NCBI GenBank assembly: GCA_046349355.1
Contig: JAXMCM010000019.1
Span: 186,001 to 250,000 of the forward strand
Direction: 5' to 3'
Length of the DNA: 64,000 bases
Source: CALKJU01 sp046349355
GTDB lineage: Bacteria; Pseudomonadota; Alphaproteobacteria; Geminicoccales; Geminicoccaceae
How positions within the stretch are numbered: the stretch's first letter is position 1; each line of letters begins with the position of its first letter. Under the pieces are notes generated by a model. The model ran no database searches and had not been told where the DNA came from. It was given only the letters and a program-made list of their open reading frames with translations. Made by a program: the position numbers and the translations under genes. Shown one piece after another: positions 19,270 to 27,686 of this stretch.

Positions 19270-20154
19270 CTAGTCGCCGAGCGGCTGCTGCTCGGTCGGG
19301 CCGTGGACGGCGATGATGGTCGAGCGGACCCGGCGCAGCTTGTCGGCCGAGCGCGGCAGGCGGCGGGAGCCGACCATGGTCGCAAGGCAGTCCAGCATCA
19401 GCAGCTGGCCGTAGCGGGTCCGGCTCGGGATCTGCAGGTGCTTCTCGTGGTCGAGGATCTCGAGCGGCACGACCACCGAGCATTCGGCGGCGACCGGCGT
19501 GTTCGGCCGGGTGACGCCGATGACCGCGGCCCCCAGCTCGCGCGCGGTGTTGGCCGCCTCGACCAGCGAGCGCGGCTTGCCGGTGACCGAGAAGATGAGG
19601 ATCGCGTCGCCCGGCTCGGCGAGGGCCGCCACCATCCGCTGGCGGTAGGGGTCGGACGACGACGAGACGGCGATGTCGTAGCGGAAGAAGCGGTTCTCGG
19701 CCTCGGCCGCGATCATCGCCGAGCTGCCGCCGACGCCGAAGCACCACAGCCGGCGGGCGCGCTCGATGGCATCGGCCGCCCGCTCGAGCGCGGACACGTC
19801 GCGCTGCGCGTAGCTGTGCGCCAGCGCCTGGGCCGCCGCCTCGTAGACGCTGGCGGCGACCGTGGCGGCGTCGTCCGGCAGCGTCTCCTCCTCGTTGAGG
19901 ACGAACATCCGGGCGATGGCGTGGTCCTGCGTCAGCCGCAGCTTGAAGTCGGAGAAGCCGTCGCAGCCCATGCGCCGGGCGAAGCGCACGATGGTCGGCT
20001 CGCTGACCGCGGCGATGCCGGCGAGGTCCTTGATCGACATCCGGGTGGCGGCGTCGATGTCGCCCAGCACGCTGTCGGCGACCCGCCGCTCGGCCCGGTT
20101 GAGCTGGTCCGCGGCCAAGCGGATGCGCTCGATCAGGCTGGTCTGCAGCAGCAT
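19270..20154 (-). CDS. MurR/RpiR family transcriptional regulator (HTH-SIS)
   Basis: 294 residues from the ATG at 20154. N-terminal HTH_6 domain: ADSVLGDIDAATRMSIKDLA then VSEPTIVRFARRMGCDGFSD. C-terminal SIS sugar-phosphate-type domain: RLWCFGVGGSSAMIAAEAE, ILIFSVTGKPRSLVEAA. RpiR regulators usually control a neighbouring catabolic operon and sense a phosphorylated or related small metabolite. It lies upstream of, and on the same strand as, the M20/ABC/amidase genes. Longer in-frame starts exist but add only low-complexity sequence. Confidence 0.9.
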   Translation of the reverse strand: MLLQTSLIERIRLAADQLNRAERRVADSVLGDIDAATRMSIKDLAGIAAVSEPTIVRFARRMGCDGFSDFKLRLTQDHAIARMFVLNEEETLPDDAATVAASVYEAAAQALAHSYAQRDVSALERAADAIERARRLWCFGVGGSSAMIAAEAENRFFRYDIAVSSSSDPYRQRMVAALAEPGDAILIFSVTGKPRSLVEAANTARELGAAVIGVTRPNTPVAAECSVVVPLEILDHEKHLQIPSRTRYGQLLMLDCLATMVGSRRLPRSADKLRRVRSTIIAVHGPTEQQPLGD

Positions 20155-20315
20155 GCGTTCCGATCCGGCAGGGAGCTCGCCCCAGTCGCCCGGCCTGCGG
20201 CCGCGCGCGGCGGAGGCGTCGCCTATCACAACGGCGGCGACCCTGGCTATGCCGACAGCCTCGCCGTCGCCGGTCGCTCGCGGCTGGAGAATACTGAGCG
20301 GGTGGCGGGAAATGT

Positions 20316-20389
20316 TGGCTGGGGGACCTGGATTCGAACCAAGACTGACCGGTCCAGAGCCGGTAGTTCTACCGTTAAACTATCCCCCA
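20316..20389 (-). tRNA. tRNA-Gln (CTG anticodon)
   Basis: On the minus strand: acceptor TGGGGGA pairs with TCCCCCA, D-arm contains AACGGTAG, anticodon stem ACCGG/CCGGT closes loop CTCTGGA with anticodon CTG, and the T-arm has TTCGAAT between CTTGG and CCAGG. Discriminator G is followed by an encoded CCA (20318-20316). The leading U-G-type first pair and purine discriminator fit glutamine tRNA. Confidence 0.96.
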
Positions 20390-20406
20390 GCACGGAGACG
20401 CCCGGG

Positions 20407-20435
20407 CATATGCGGCGCGCCCCGGACCTTGTCAA
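20407..20435 (-). promoter_or_regulatory. Promoter for tRNA-Gln
   Basis: Reading the minus strand, a perfect TTGACA (20435-20430) is followed after 17 bases by CATATG (20412-20407). The expected transcription start is about 10 bases before the mature tRNA 5' end. The -35 is consensus, the -10 is weak but in the right place. Confidence 0.6.
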
Positions 20436-20454
20436 GCCGAGGCGCTGCGACCCC

Positions 20455-20484
20455 TTGGAGCGTGGCGGCCCGGCCCCCTATATA
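20455..20484 (+). promoter_or_regulatory. Promoter of PuuD-like gene, predicts leaderless transcript
   Basis: TTGGAG (20455-20460), 18-base spacer, TATATA (20479-20484). The start point would fall at about 20491-20493, on or next to the ATG at 20493, and no Shine-Dalgarno fits in between beyond a GAGG that overlaps the start region. Confidence 0.5.
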
Positions 20485-20492
20485 GCGAGGCC

Positions 20493-21289
20493 ATGAGCAC
20501 GACCGTTCCCCTCGTCGGCGTCACCGCCTGCCTCAAGGCGAATGACCACTCCACCTTCCACACCGTCCAGGACAAGTACGTCGATGCCGTGGTCCAGGGC
20601 TCTGGTGCGGTGCCGGTGCTGATCCCGGCGATCGGCCCGGCGCTGGACGTCGACGCCCTGCTCGACCGGCTCGACGGCATCATGGTCACCGGCAGCCCGT
20701 CGAACGTCGATCCGGCGCACTATGGCGGCCCGCCGCCGCGCGAGGGCAACGAGGCCGATCCGGCGCGCGACGCCACCACCCTGCCGCTGATCCGCCGGGC
20801 GCTCGAGCGCGGCATCCCGCTGCTCGCCATCTGCCGCGGCATCCAGGAGCTCAACGTCGCCATGGGCGGCTCGCTGCACCAGCACGTCCACGAGCTGCCC
20901 GGCCGGCGCGACCACCGCTCGGACAAGACGAAGTCCTACGCCGAGCGCTACGAGCCGGTGCACGGCATCAGCCTCGTCCCCGGCGGCCGGCTGCAGCAGG
21001 TCCTGGGCGGCGCCGCCCGGTCGACGTCAACTCGCTGCACGGCCAGGGCATCGACCGCCTGGCCCCCGGCCTCGTCGTCGAGGCCACCGCCGACGACGGC
21101 ACCATCGAGGCGGTGAGCGCCCCGAGCTGCCCCGGCTTCGCCCTGGCCGTCCAGTGGCACCCCGAATGGCGGGTCCGCGAGAACCCGGTCTCCACCCGCC
21201 TGTTCGCCGCCTTCGCCGAGGCCTGCCGCGCCCGTGCTGCGACGCGCGTCGAGCCGCGGAAGCCGGCGGAGCGCCGCGCCGTCGCCTGA
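20493..21289 (+). CDS. Gamma-glutamyl-gamma-aminobutyrate hydrolase family protein, PuuD-like (frame broken once)
   Basis: About 265 residues, class I glutamine amidotransferase fold. Nucleophile Cys114 is in LLAICRGIQELNVAMGG, and the catalytic His is in AVQWHPEW. A C run near 21017 is one base short; repaired, the protein continues PVDVNSLHGQGIDRLAPG. PuuD releases GABA from gamma-Glu-GABA in putrescine breakdown; relatives hydrolyse other gamma-glutamyl amides. The next gene encodes a PuuA-like ligase, supporting a gamma-glutamylation route, although PuuB and PuuC homologues are not adjacent. Confidence 0.88.
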
Positions 21290-21307
21290 GGAGCCGGCCG
21301 ACCTGCC

Positions 21308-21337
21308 TTGTAGCGGCTTGCGGCAGCCAGCTAAGCT
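21308..21337 (+). promoter_or_regulatory. Promoter of glutamine-synthetase-family gene
   Basis: TTGTAG (21308-21313), 18-base spacer, TAAGCT (21332-21337). Predicted start about 21344 gives a leader of roughly 18 bases containing AGGATGGG before the ATG at 21362. It would allow this gene to be expressed apart from the upstream hydrolase. Confidence 0.45.
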
Positions 21338-21361
21338 GCGCCGCCACCGCGACAGGATGGG

Positions 21362-22699
21362 ATGATGAGCGAGCTCGAGGCCTGGCTCAAGGAACGGAGC
21401 ATCACCGAGGTCGAGTGCGTCGTCGCCGACATCAACGGCATCGCGCGCGGCAAGATCCTGCCCGGCTACAAGTTCCTGCGCACGCTGGCCGACGGCCTGC
21501 GCCTGCCCGAGAGCATCTTCATCCAGACGGTGACCGGCGACTATCCGGAAGAGGATGTCATCGACCCGATCGACCGCGACATCCGGCTGGTGCCGGACGC
21601 GGCCACCATCCGTCTCGTGCCCTGGTACGAGGAGCCGACCGCCCAGGTCATCGCCGACTGCTTCCACCATGACGGCACCCCGGTCGAGATCGCCTCGCGC
21701 TACGTCCTGCGCCGGGTGCTGAAGCTGTACGAGGACAGGGGCTGGAAGCCGGTGGTCAGCCCGGAGCTCGAGTTCTACCTGACCAAGATCAACGAGGACC
21801 CGGACTATCCGCTGCAGCCGCCGGTCGGCAAGTCGAAGCGGGCCGAGACCGGGCGCAGCTCCTACGGCATCGAGGCGGCCAACGAGTTCGATCCGGTCTT
21901 CGAGGACGTCTACGACTGGTGCGAGGCGCAGGAGATCGACGTCGACACGCTGACCCACGAGGCCGGCGCCGGCCAGATGGAGATCAACTTCAACCACGGC
22001 GATCCGCTGGGCCTCGCCGACCAGGCCTTCCTGTTCAAGCGCACGCTCCGCCAGGCGGCGATCAAGCACGGCATCTACGCCACCTTCATGGCCAAGCCGA
22101 TGGAGGGCGAGCCGGGCAGCTCGATGCACATCCACCAGAGCCTCTACGACGCCCAGGGCCGCAACCTGTTCGCCGGCGACGGCGAGCCCTACTCGCCGCT
22201 GTTCCTGAACTACGTCGCCGGCCTGCAGAAATACCTGCCGGCGGCGATGCCGCTGATGGCGCCCAACGTCAATTCCTACCGCCGCCTGCGCCGCTACTCG
22301 ACGGCCCCCATCAACACCCACTGGGCGGTCGAGAACCGCACCGTCGGCCTGCGCGTGCCGGAATCGGGCCCGGACTCGCGGCGCATCGAGAACCGCGTCG
22401 CCGGGGCCGACGCCAATCCCTACCTCGCCATCGCCGCGACGCTGGCCTGCGGCTGGCTCGGCATCGAGCAGGAGCTGGAGCCGACCGACCCGATCAAGGG
22501 CTCGGCCTATCGCCGGGCGCAGACCCTGCCGCAGCAGATGCCGGACGGGCTGGCCAAGCTCAGCAGCTCGAACCCGCTCAAGGAGATCCTCGGCGAGGCC
22601 TTCGTCGACGTCCTGCTGGCGGTCAAGGAAGCCGAGCACGAGGCCTACCAGAACGTCATCAGCTCGTGGGAGCGCGAGCACCTTCTGCTGAACGTCTAG
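21362..22699 (+). CDS. Glutamine synthetase family protein, gamma-glutamylamide synthetase (PuuA-like)
   Basis: 445 residues, intact, with ATGATG at the start. Glutamine-synthetase catalytic motifs: SPELEFYL, HEAGAGQMEINF, GSSMHIHQSL, the NRTVGLRVP loop and the ENRVAGADANPYLAIAA signature. The N-terminal ECVVADINGIARGK is typical of the gamma-glutamylpolyamine/GlnT branch rather than housekeeping GlnA. It would use ATP to join glutamate to an amine such as putrescine. Pairs functionally with the PuuD-like hydrolase 72 bases upstream. Confidence 0.92.
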   Translation: MMSELEAWLKERSITEVECVVADINGIARGKILPGYKFLRTLADGLRLPESIFIQTVTGDYPEEDVIDPIDRDIRLVPDAATIRLVPWYEEPTAQVIADCFHHDGTPVEIASRYVLRRVLKLYEDRGWKPVVSPELEFYLTKINEDPDYPLQPPVGKSKRAETGRSSYGIEAANEFDPVFEDVYDWCEAQEIDVDTLTHEAGAGQMEINFNHGDPLGLADQAFLFKRTLRQAAIKHGIYATFMAKPMEGEPGSSMHIHQSLYDAQGRNLFAGDGEPYSPLFLNYVAGLQKYLPAAMPLMAPNVNSYRRLRRYSTAPINTHWAVENRTVGLRVPESGPDSRRIENRVAGADANPYLAIAATLACGWLGIEQELEPTDPIKGSAYRRAQTLPQQMPDGLAKLSSSNPLKEILGEAFVDVLLAVKEAEHEAYQNVISSWEREHLLLNV

Positions 22700-22707
22700 C
22701 CGGGGCC

Positions 22708-24458
22708 ATGGCCGAGCGCCTGCAGCGTCGTCTGGCCGCGATCCTCGCCGCCGACGTCGTCGGCTACTCGCGGCTGATGGCGGCGGACGAGCGCGGCACC
22801 CTGGCGCGGCTGCGCAGCCTGCGCCAGGAGGCGATCGATCCGGCCATCGCCGCGCATGGCGGTCGCATCGTCAAGCTGATGGGCGACGGGATGCTGGTCG
22901 AGTTCGCCAGCGCCGTCGACGCCGTCACCTGCGCCGCCGAACTGCAGGCGCTGGCGGCGGCGCGCAACGACGGCCAGCCGGCCGAGCGGGCGATCCGCTT
23001 CCGCATCGGCATCAATCTCGGCGACATCATCGTCGAGGGCGACGACCTGTTCGGCGACGGCGTCAACGTCGCCGCCCGGATCGAAGGCATCGCCGCACCC
23101 GGCGAGGTCTGGATGAGCCGCGCGGTCGCCGAGCAGGTCCGCGACAAGCTGGAGCTGGCGCTCGAGAGCCTCGGCGATCAGGCGCTCAAGAACATCCCGC
23201 GGCCGGTCGAGGTCTTCCGCATCGCCACCGGCGAGGCCGCCCCGGCTCCGGCTGCGCCGGCGGCACCCCGCCGCCGGAGAAGCCGTCGATCGCCGTGCTC
23301 GCCTTCAACAACATGAGCGGCGACCCGGAGCAGGAATACTTCTCCGACGGCATCTGCGAGGACATCCTCACCGACCTGTCCAAGCTCTCCGAGCTGCACG
23401 TCATCGCCCGCAACTCGAGCTTCGTCTACAAGGGCAGCTCGGTGTCGATCCCCGACGTCGCCCGCCAGCTCGGCGTGCGCTACGTGCTCGAGGGCAGCGT
23501 GCGCCGCGCCGGCAACCGGATCCGGGTCACCGCCCAGCTCATCGACGCCACCACCGGCGGGCATGTCTGGGCCGACCGCTACGACCGCAACCTGACCGAC
23601 ATCTTCGAGGTCCAGGACGAGCTCACCCGGGAGATCGTCAACGCCCTGAAGATCCGCCTGACGGCGCAGGAGGAGCGCCGCCTCGATCGCCGCCAGACCG
23701 TCGGGCTCGAGGCCTACGGCCTGTTCCTGCAGGGCCGCGAGCAGGTCTGGCTGCACACCCGTCCCGGCAACCTGCTCGCCCGCGACCTGCTCGGCCGGGC
23801 GCTGGCGACGGAGCCCGGCTATGCGGCGGCACTGGCGCTGGTCGCCATCACCCACGTCATCGACTACGTCAACGGCTGGGGCGACGATCCCGAGGGCTCG
23901 CTGGCGATCGGGCGGGACCTGGCCGACCGCCGCCGGCATGGATCCGAACGAAGCGCAGGTCCACGTCGCCGCCGCCGTCGCCGCCGTCTGGCAGGGCGAC
24001 CTCGATGCGGCGCTGGCCTCCGCCGAGCGCTGCATCGCCCTGCAGCCGAGCTCGACCGACGGCCGCCGGGCCAAGGCTGCGGCGCAGATCTACATGGGCC
24101 GGCCGAAGGAGGCGCTGGCGACGATCGAGGCCTACATGCGCTTCGACCCGGTCTATCCGGAGATCGCCCTGCAGTTCCAGGCCGAGGCGCTGTTCCTCGT
24201 CGGCGACTACCCCGAAACCGAGCGCATCCTGCGCAGCCGGCTCGAGCGCAACCCCGAGGCTGCCACCGCCTATGAGCTGCTGGCGGCCAGCCTCGGCCTG
24301 ATGGGTCGGACGGAGGAAGCCGCCCAGGCCTGGGCCCAGGTGATGCGCCTGCTCCATCCTTCTCCATCGAGCGCCGCCGCCGCATCCTGCCGTTCCGCGA
24401 CCCGGCCGACTTCGAGCGCCGCGTCGAGGGCCTGCGCCGCGCCGGGGTGAAGGTCTGA
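22708..24458 (+). CDS. Class III adenylate cyclase with TolB-like and TPR regions (frame broken three times)
   Basis: About 584 residues after repair near 23268, 23930 and 24352. N-terminal cyclase domain: ILAADVVGYSRLM (metal Asp), HGGRIVKLMGDGMLVEF (purine Lys and second metal Asp), LFGDGVNVAARIEG. Then an FlgO/TolB-like segment (SIAVLAFNNMSGDPEQEYFS, GVRYVLEGSVRR, WADRYDRNLTDIF) and C-terminal TPR-like helices (EAQVHVAAAVAAVWQGDLDA, AATAYELLAASLGLMG). This architecture is common in rhizobia-like genomes. Unlike the REC-cyclase, the purine-contacting Lys is kept, so adenylate cyclase activity is likely. Confidence 0.88.
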
Positions 24459-24463
24459 GCGCC

Positions 24464-24482
24464 GTCCGCTCGTTCAGCGGAC
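24464..24482. terminator. Hairpin between convergent cyclase-TPR and ASST-like genes
   Basis: GTCCGCT-CGTTC-AGCGGAC is a perfect 7-bp stem with a 5-base loop, overlapping the last codons of the minus-strand gene. No T tract follows on either strand, so it is at best an imperfect bidirectional terminator. Confidence 0.35.
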
Positions 24483-25877
24483 CGCGGACACCTCGGGTTT
24501 TCCGTCGCTCAGGAAGGTCAGGCTGGCGCGATCGAAGCGTCGGGCATCGGCGACGATGCCGGCGATGCCCTTGCCGTTCTCGACACCGATCAGGTTGAGG
24601 TAGGCCCAGACGACGCGCGGCGGCTGCTCGGCGGTCACCTCGAGGATGCGGCCGCCCAGCGATTCGACGACCAGCGTATTGCCGTTCGCGAGGCGCTGCT
24701 GGTTGCCCATCTTCTCGGTGTAGAGGCGGTGGCCGTCGGCGCCGGCGAAGCTCCAGACCTCCTTCTGCGTCACCGGGTCGATCTCGACCACGCGGCTCCG
24801 CTCGCCTTCGGCGCCGAGATTGTCGAACACGAGGAGGTGCCCGTCCGGCAGCAGGTCGGGATCGTGCTGGCGCACGGTCAGGCCCGGCATCGCCCAGCGC
24901 AGGTCGCCGGTGGCCGGGTCGAGCAGGGCCAGGGTGTTGACGTTGCGCAGCGAGACGAGGATGTCGCCGGGCCTCGCCATCGGGAACACCGCCGCCAGCT
25001 CGGGACCGACCAGCTCGACATCGTTGAGATGCAGCGGATCGTCGGTGTCGGTCCAGGTCATGCCGGTGCGCGGGAAGGTGCCGTCGGCGGTGAGCAGGGC
25101 GCTGTGCGGCGACCGGCAGAGCGCATCGAGCACCGAGAGCTCGTCGAGGACCTTGCCGTCGGCACTCAGCGTGAAGACGAGGTCCTCGTAGTAGGGCGGC
25201 CTGACGAAACGCGCGCAGGCGGCAAGCCCCTGCTCGTTGTAGCGATGGCCGGTGACCAGGATGCGGCCGTCCGCGGCGACGGCCACGGCGTGATGGGTGT
25301 TGCGCGGCACCGCCCAGCGCACGGTGGAGTTCTGGTCGAGCAGGACCGTGCCGCCACCGGCCGGGAAGTTCGAGCCCTGGAAATTGACCAGCAGGTCACC
25401 GTTCGCGAACAGGTGGAAGCCGTGCCAGGCGAGGCGCTCGTCCGGACCGCGCACGATGATGTGCGGCGCTTCGGGAAAGGCCGTGTCAAAGGCGAGGCTC
25501 CAGCGATGCAGCACCGCGCCGTCCATGTCGAGGAGGACGGCCGACGGGCCGTGACCGTCATGCTGCAGGATCAGGGTGACGCCCGGCTGGGCGGCGGCTT
25601 GATCCCAGGCCAGGACGCCGCCCTGCGTCTCGTCGACCGGAATGCCGGCCTCGTCGCCGGGCACGCTCATGCTGCGCAGGGCCAGCAGCGCGTCCTTGGC
25701 GGCGTCAAGCTGGCGATAGGGAAAGACCTGGTATTTGCCGACCGCGACACCGACCAGGAACACCAGGCCAGCGAAGCCCATCACGGAAAGGACGATGTCC
25801 CAGCGCCATCGCGCCAGACGTCGCGCTGTCGACGTCTGTCGTCGCGGAACCTGCTGCTGACGCGAGAGGTCGCGCAT
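24474..25877 (-). CDS. Membrane-anchored arylsulfotransferase (ASST)-like protein
   Basis: 467 residues from ATG 25877; an ATG at 25937 would add 20 residues. Basic N-terminus (ARRLARWRWD), then one membrane helix (about residues 29-50, IVLSVMGFAGLVFLVGVAVG) and a periplasmic beta-propeller with repeated blades: WHGFHLFANGDLLVNFQG, AVAVAADGRILVTGHRYN, RQHDPDLLPDGHLLVFDN. This fits the arylsulfotransferase family (PF05935/PF14269 type). The conserved HDPDLLPDGH region is a candidate catalytic site. Many such proteins have no proven sulfotransferase activity, so treat the function as open. Confidence 0.78.
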   Translation of the reverse strand: MRDLSRQQQVPRRQTSTARRLARWRWDIVLSVMGFAGLVFLVGVAVGKYQVFPYRQLDAAKDALLALRSMSVPGDEAGIPVDETQGGVLAWDQAAAQPGVTLILQHDGHGPSAVLLDMDGAVLHRWSLAFDTAFPEAPHIIVRGPDERLAWHGFHLFANGDLLVNFQGSNFPAGGGTVLLDQNSTVRWAVPRNTHHAVAVAADGRILVTGHRYNEQGLAACARFVRPPYYEDLVFTLSADGKVLDELSVLDALCRSPHSALLTADGTFPRTGMTWTDTDDPLHLNDVELVGPELAAVFPMARPGDILVSLRNVNTLALLDPATGDLRWAMPGLTVRQHDPDLLPDGHLLVFDNLGAEGERSRVVEIDPVTQKEVWSFAGADGHRLYTEKMGNQQRLANGNTLVVESLGGRILEVTAEQPPRVVWAYLNLIGVENGKGIAGIVADARRFDRASLTFLSDGKPEVSAVR

Positions 25878-26034
25878 CTCTCCGCGGCATCCTTGCCCTA
25901 CGGAATCCTGATATGACGCTTGGCTGTCGCCAGCCATCGAAATGTTTCCGCTACCGTCACATGATGCAGCAGCGCTTGTCGGACCCGTACCGGGGCGTCC
26001 ATGCTGCGAGCCAGCCCCAGCCGCGGAGTCCGCC

Positions 26035-26817
26035 ATGTCCGTCCTCGATCGGTTCCGACTCGACGGCCGCAAGCTGTTCATCACCGGCGGGAGCCGCGGT
26101 CTCGGCCGGCAGATGGCGCTGGCCATCGCCGACGCCGGTGCCGACGTGGCGCTGACCGGTCGCGATGCCGCCAGCCTCGACGCCGCCGCTGGCGAGATCC
26201 GCGCGCTGGGCCGGCAGGCCTGGATCTTCCAGGGCGACATGGGCGTGTCGGAGGATTGCGAACGGGTCTGCGGCGAGGCGCTGGCCGCCTGCGGCCCGTT
26301 CGACATCCTGATCAACAATGTCGGCGGCCGGCGCGAGAACATCCCGACCGAGACGATGCCGCTCGAGACCTGGCGGCGGCTGATCGACCTCAACCTGACC
26401 AGCACCTTCGTCTGCACCAAGCTGATCGGCGGGGCGATGCTGGCGCGCGGCGACGGCGGCCGGATCATCAACGTCGCCTCGATCAACGCGCTGGTCGCCG
26501 GCCGCAACATCGCCGGCCGCCACTACGAGACGGCCAAGGCCGCCGTGCTGCAGTTCACCCGTGCCGTCGCCGCCGACTGGGCGCCGCAGCGGATCACCGT
26601 GAACGCGATCCTGCCCGGGGTGTTCATGACCGAGCCCAACCAGCGCTGGGCCAAGCTGCACCCGGAGGTCATCAACGGCATCGCCGAGCGCACGCCGATG
26701 GGCTGCTTCGGCGAGCCCGAGGACGCTGGTCCGCTCGCCGTCTACCTCGCCAGCGACGCCGCCCGTTTCATGACCGGTGCCGCGCTGGTGATCGACGGCG
26801 GCTACACGCTGTGGTGA
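26035..26817 (+). CDS. SDR family oxidoreductase
   Basis: 260 residues, intact. Cofactor motif TGGSRGLGRQMA near residue 17, NNVGG, catalytic Ser in NVASINAL, Tyr-x-x-x-Lys in HYETAKAAV, and C-terminal ARFMTGAALVIDGGYTLW. The ATG at 26035 follows GCGGAGTCC; an in-frame upstream start lacks family similarity. It is 10 bases ahead of a second SDR and divergent from the ASST-like gene. Confidence 0.92.
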   Translation: MSVLDRFRLDGRKLFITGGSRGLGRQMALAIADAGADVALTGRDAASLDAAAGEIRALGRQAWIFQGDMGVSEDCERVCGEALAACGPFDILINNVGGRRENIPTETMPLETWRRLIDLNLTSTFVCTKLIGGAMLARGDGGRIINVASINALVAGRNIAGRHYETAKAAVLQFTRAVAADWAPQRITVNAILPGVFMTEPNQRWAKLHPEVINGIAERTPMGCFGEPEDAGPLAVYLASDAARFMTGAALVIDGGYTLW

Positions 26818-26827
26818 GGAGGCCGCG

Positions 26828-27573
26828 ATGGGAAAGCTGGCCGGCAGGAAGGCGCTCGTCACTGGCGGCGCGCAGGGCATCGGCGGCGAGATCGCGGCGG
26901 CGTTCGCCCGCGAGGGGGCGGACGTCGCCATCCTCGACCGCAAGCTCGCGGCGGCCGAGGAGGCGGCCGGCCGGCTCGCGGCGCTGGGCGTGCGGAGCCT
27001 GGCGGTCGGCGGCGACGTCGGCGACGAGGGCGACGTCACCCGGGCGGTGGCGGCGGTCGACAAGGCCTTCGGGCGGATCGACATCCTCGTCAACAATGCC
27101 GGGATCGACACCGTCTCGCCGGTGGCGACCATGACCACCGAGCTGTGGGACGAGATGATGCGGGTCAACCTGCGCAGCGTGTTCCTCTGCACGCGCGCGG
27201 TGCTGCCCGGGATGATCCACCGCCAGTGGGGGCGGATCATCAGCCTCGCCTCGCAGCTGGCGCACAAGGGGGCCGCCGACATGGCGCACTACGCCGCCGC
27301 CAAGGCCGGCGTCATCGGCTTCACCCGCTCGCTCGCCTACGAGGTGGCGCGCGAGGGGATCACCGTGAACTGCATCTGCCCGGGCCCGGTCGACACCGAG
27401 CTGTTCCGCAACATCCCCGAAGGCTGGCGGCGGCGGAAGCTGGCGAACTGCCGATCGGCCGGGCCGGCCGGGTCGACGAGATCGCCCCGGCGGCGGTGCT
27501 GCTCGCCTCCGACGAGGGCTCGTTCTTCGTCGGCGCCAGCCTCAACATGAACGGCGGCGACTACATGATCTGA
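26828..27573 (+). CDS. SDR family oxidoreductase (frame broken once)
   Basis: About 248 residues: TGGAQGIGGEIA cofactor loop, NNAGID, Ser in SLASQLAHKG, HYAAAKAGVIGF (YxxxK) and CPGPVDTELF. Near 27448 a CC is read as C (aactgccg), after which the true C-terminus is PIGRAGRVDEIAPAAVLLAS to NMNGGDYMI. It looks like a 3-oxoacyl-ACP-reductase-type dehydrogenase; the substrate is unknown. Confidence 0.9.
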
Positions 27574-27686
27574 CAAGCCGGCTATTCCCGGCCGGTGCAT
27601 TGCCAACGCCCGGCATTCGCCTAGAACCGGCCGCGGGGGACGGCAGGGGCCGCCACGAAGCCAACAACAAAGGGACGAACGGCGGC

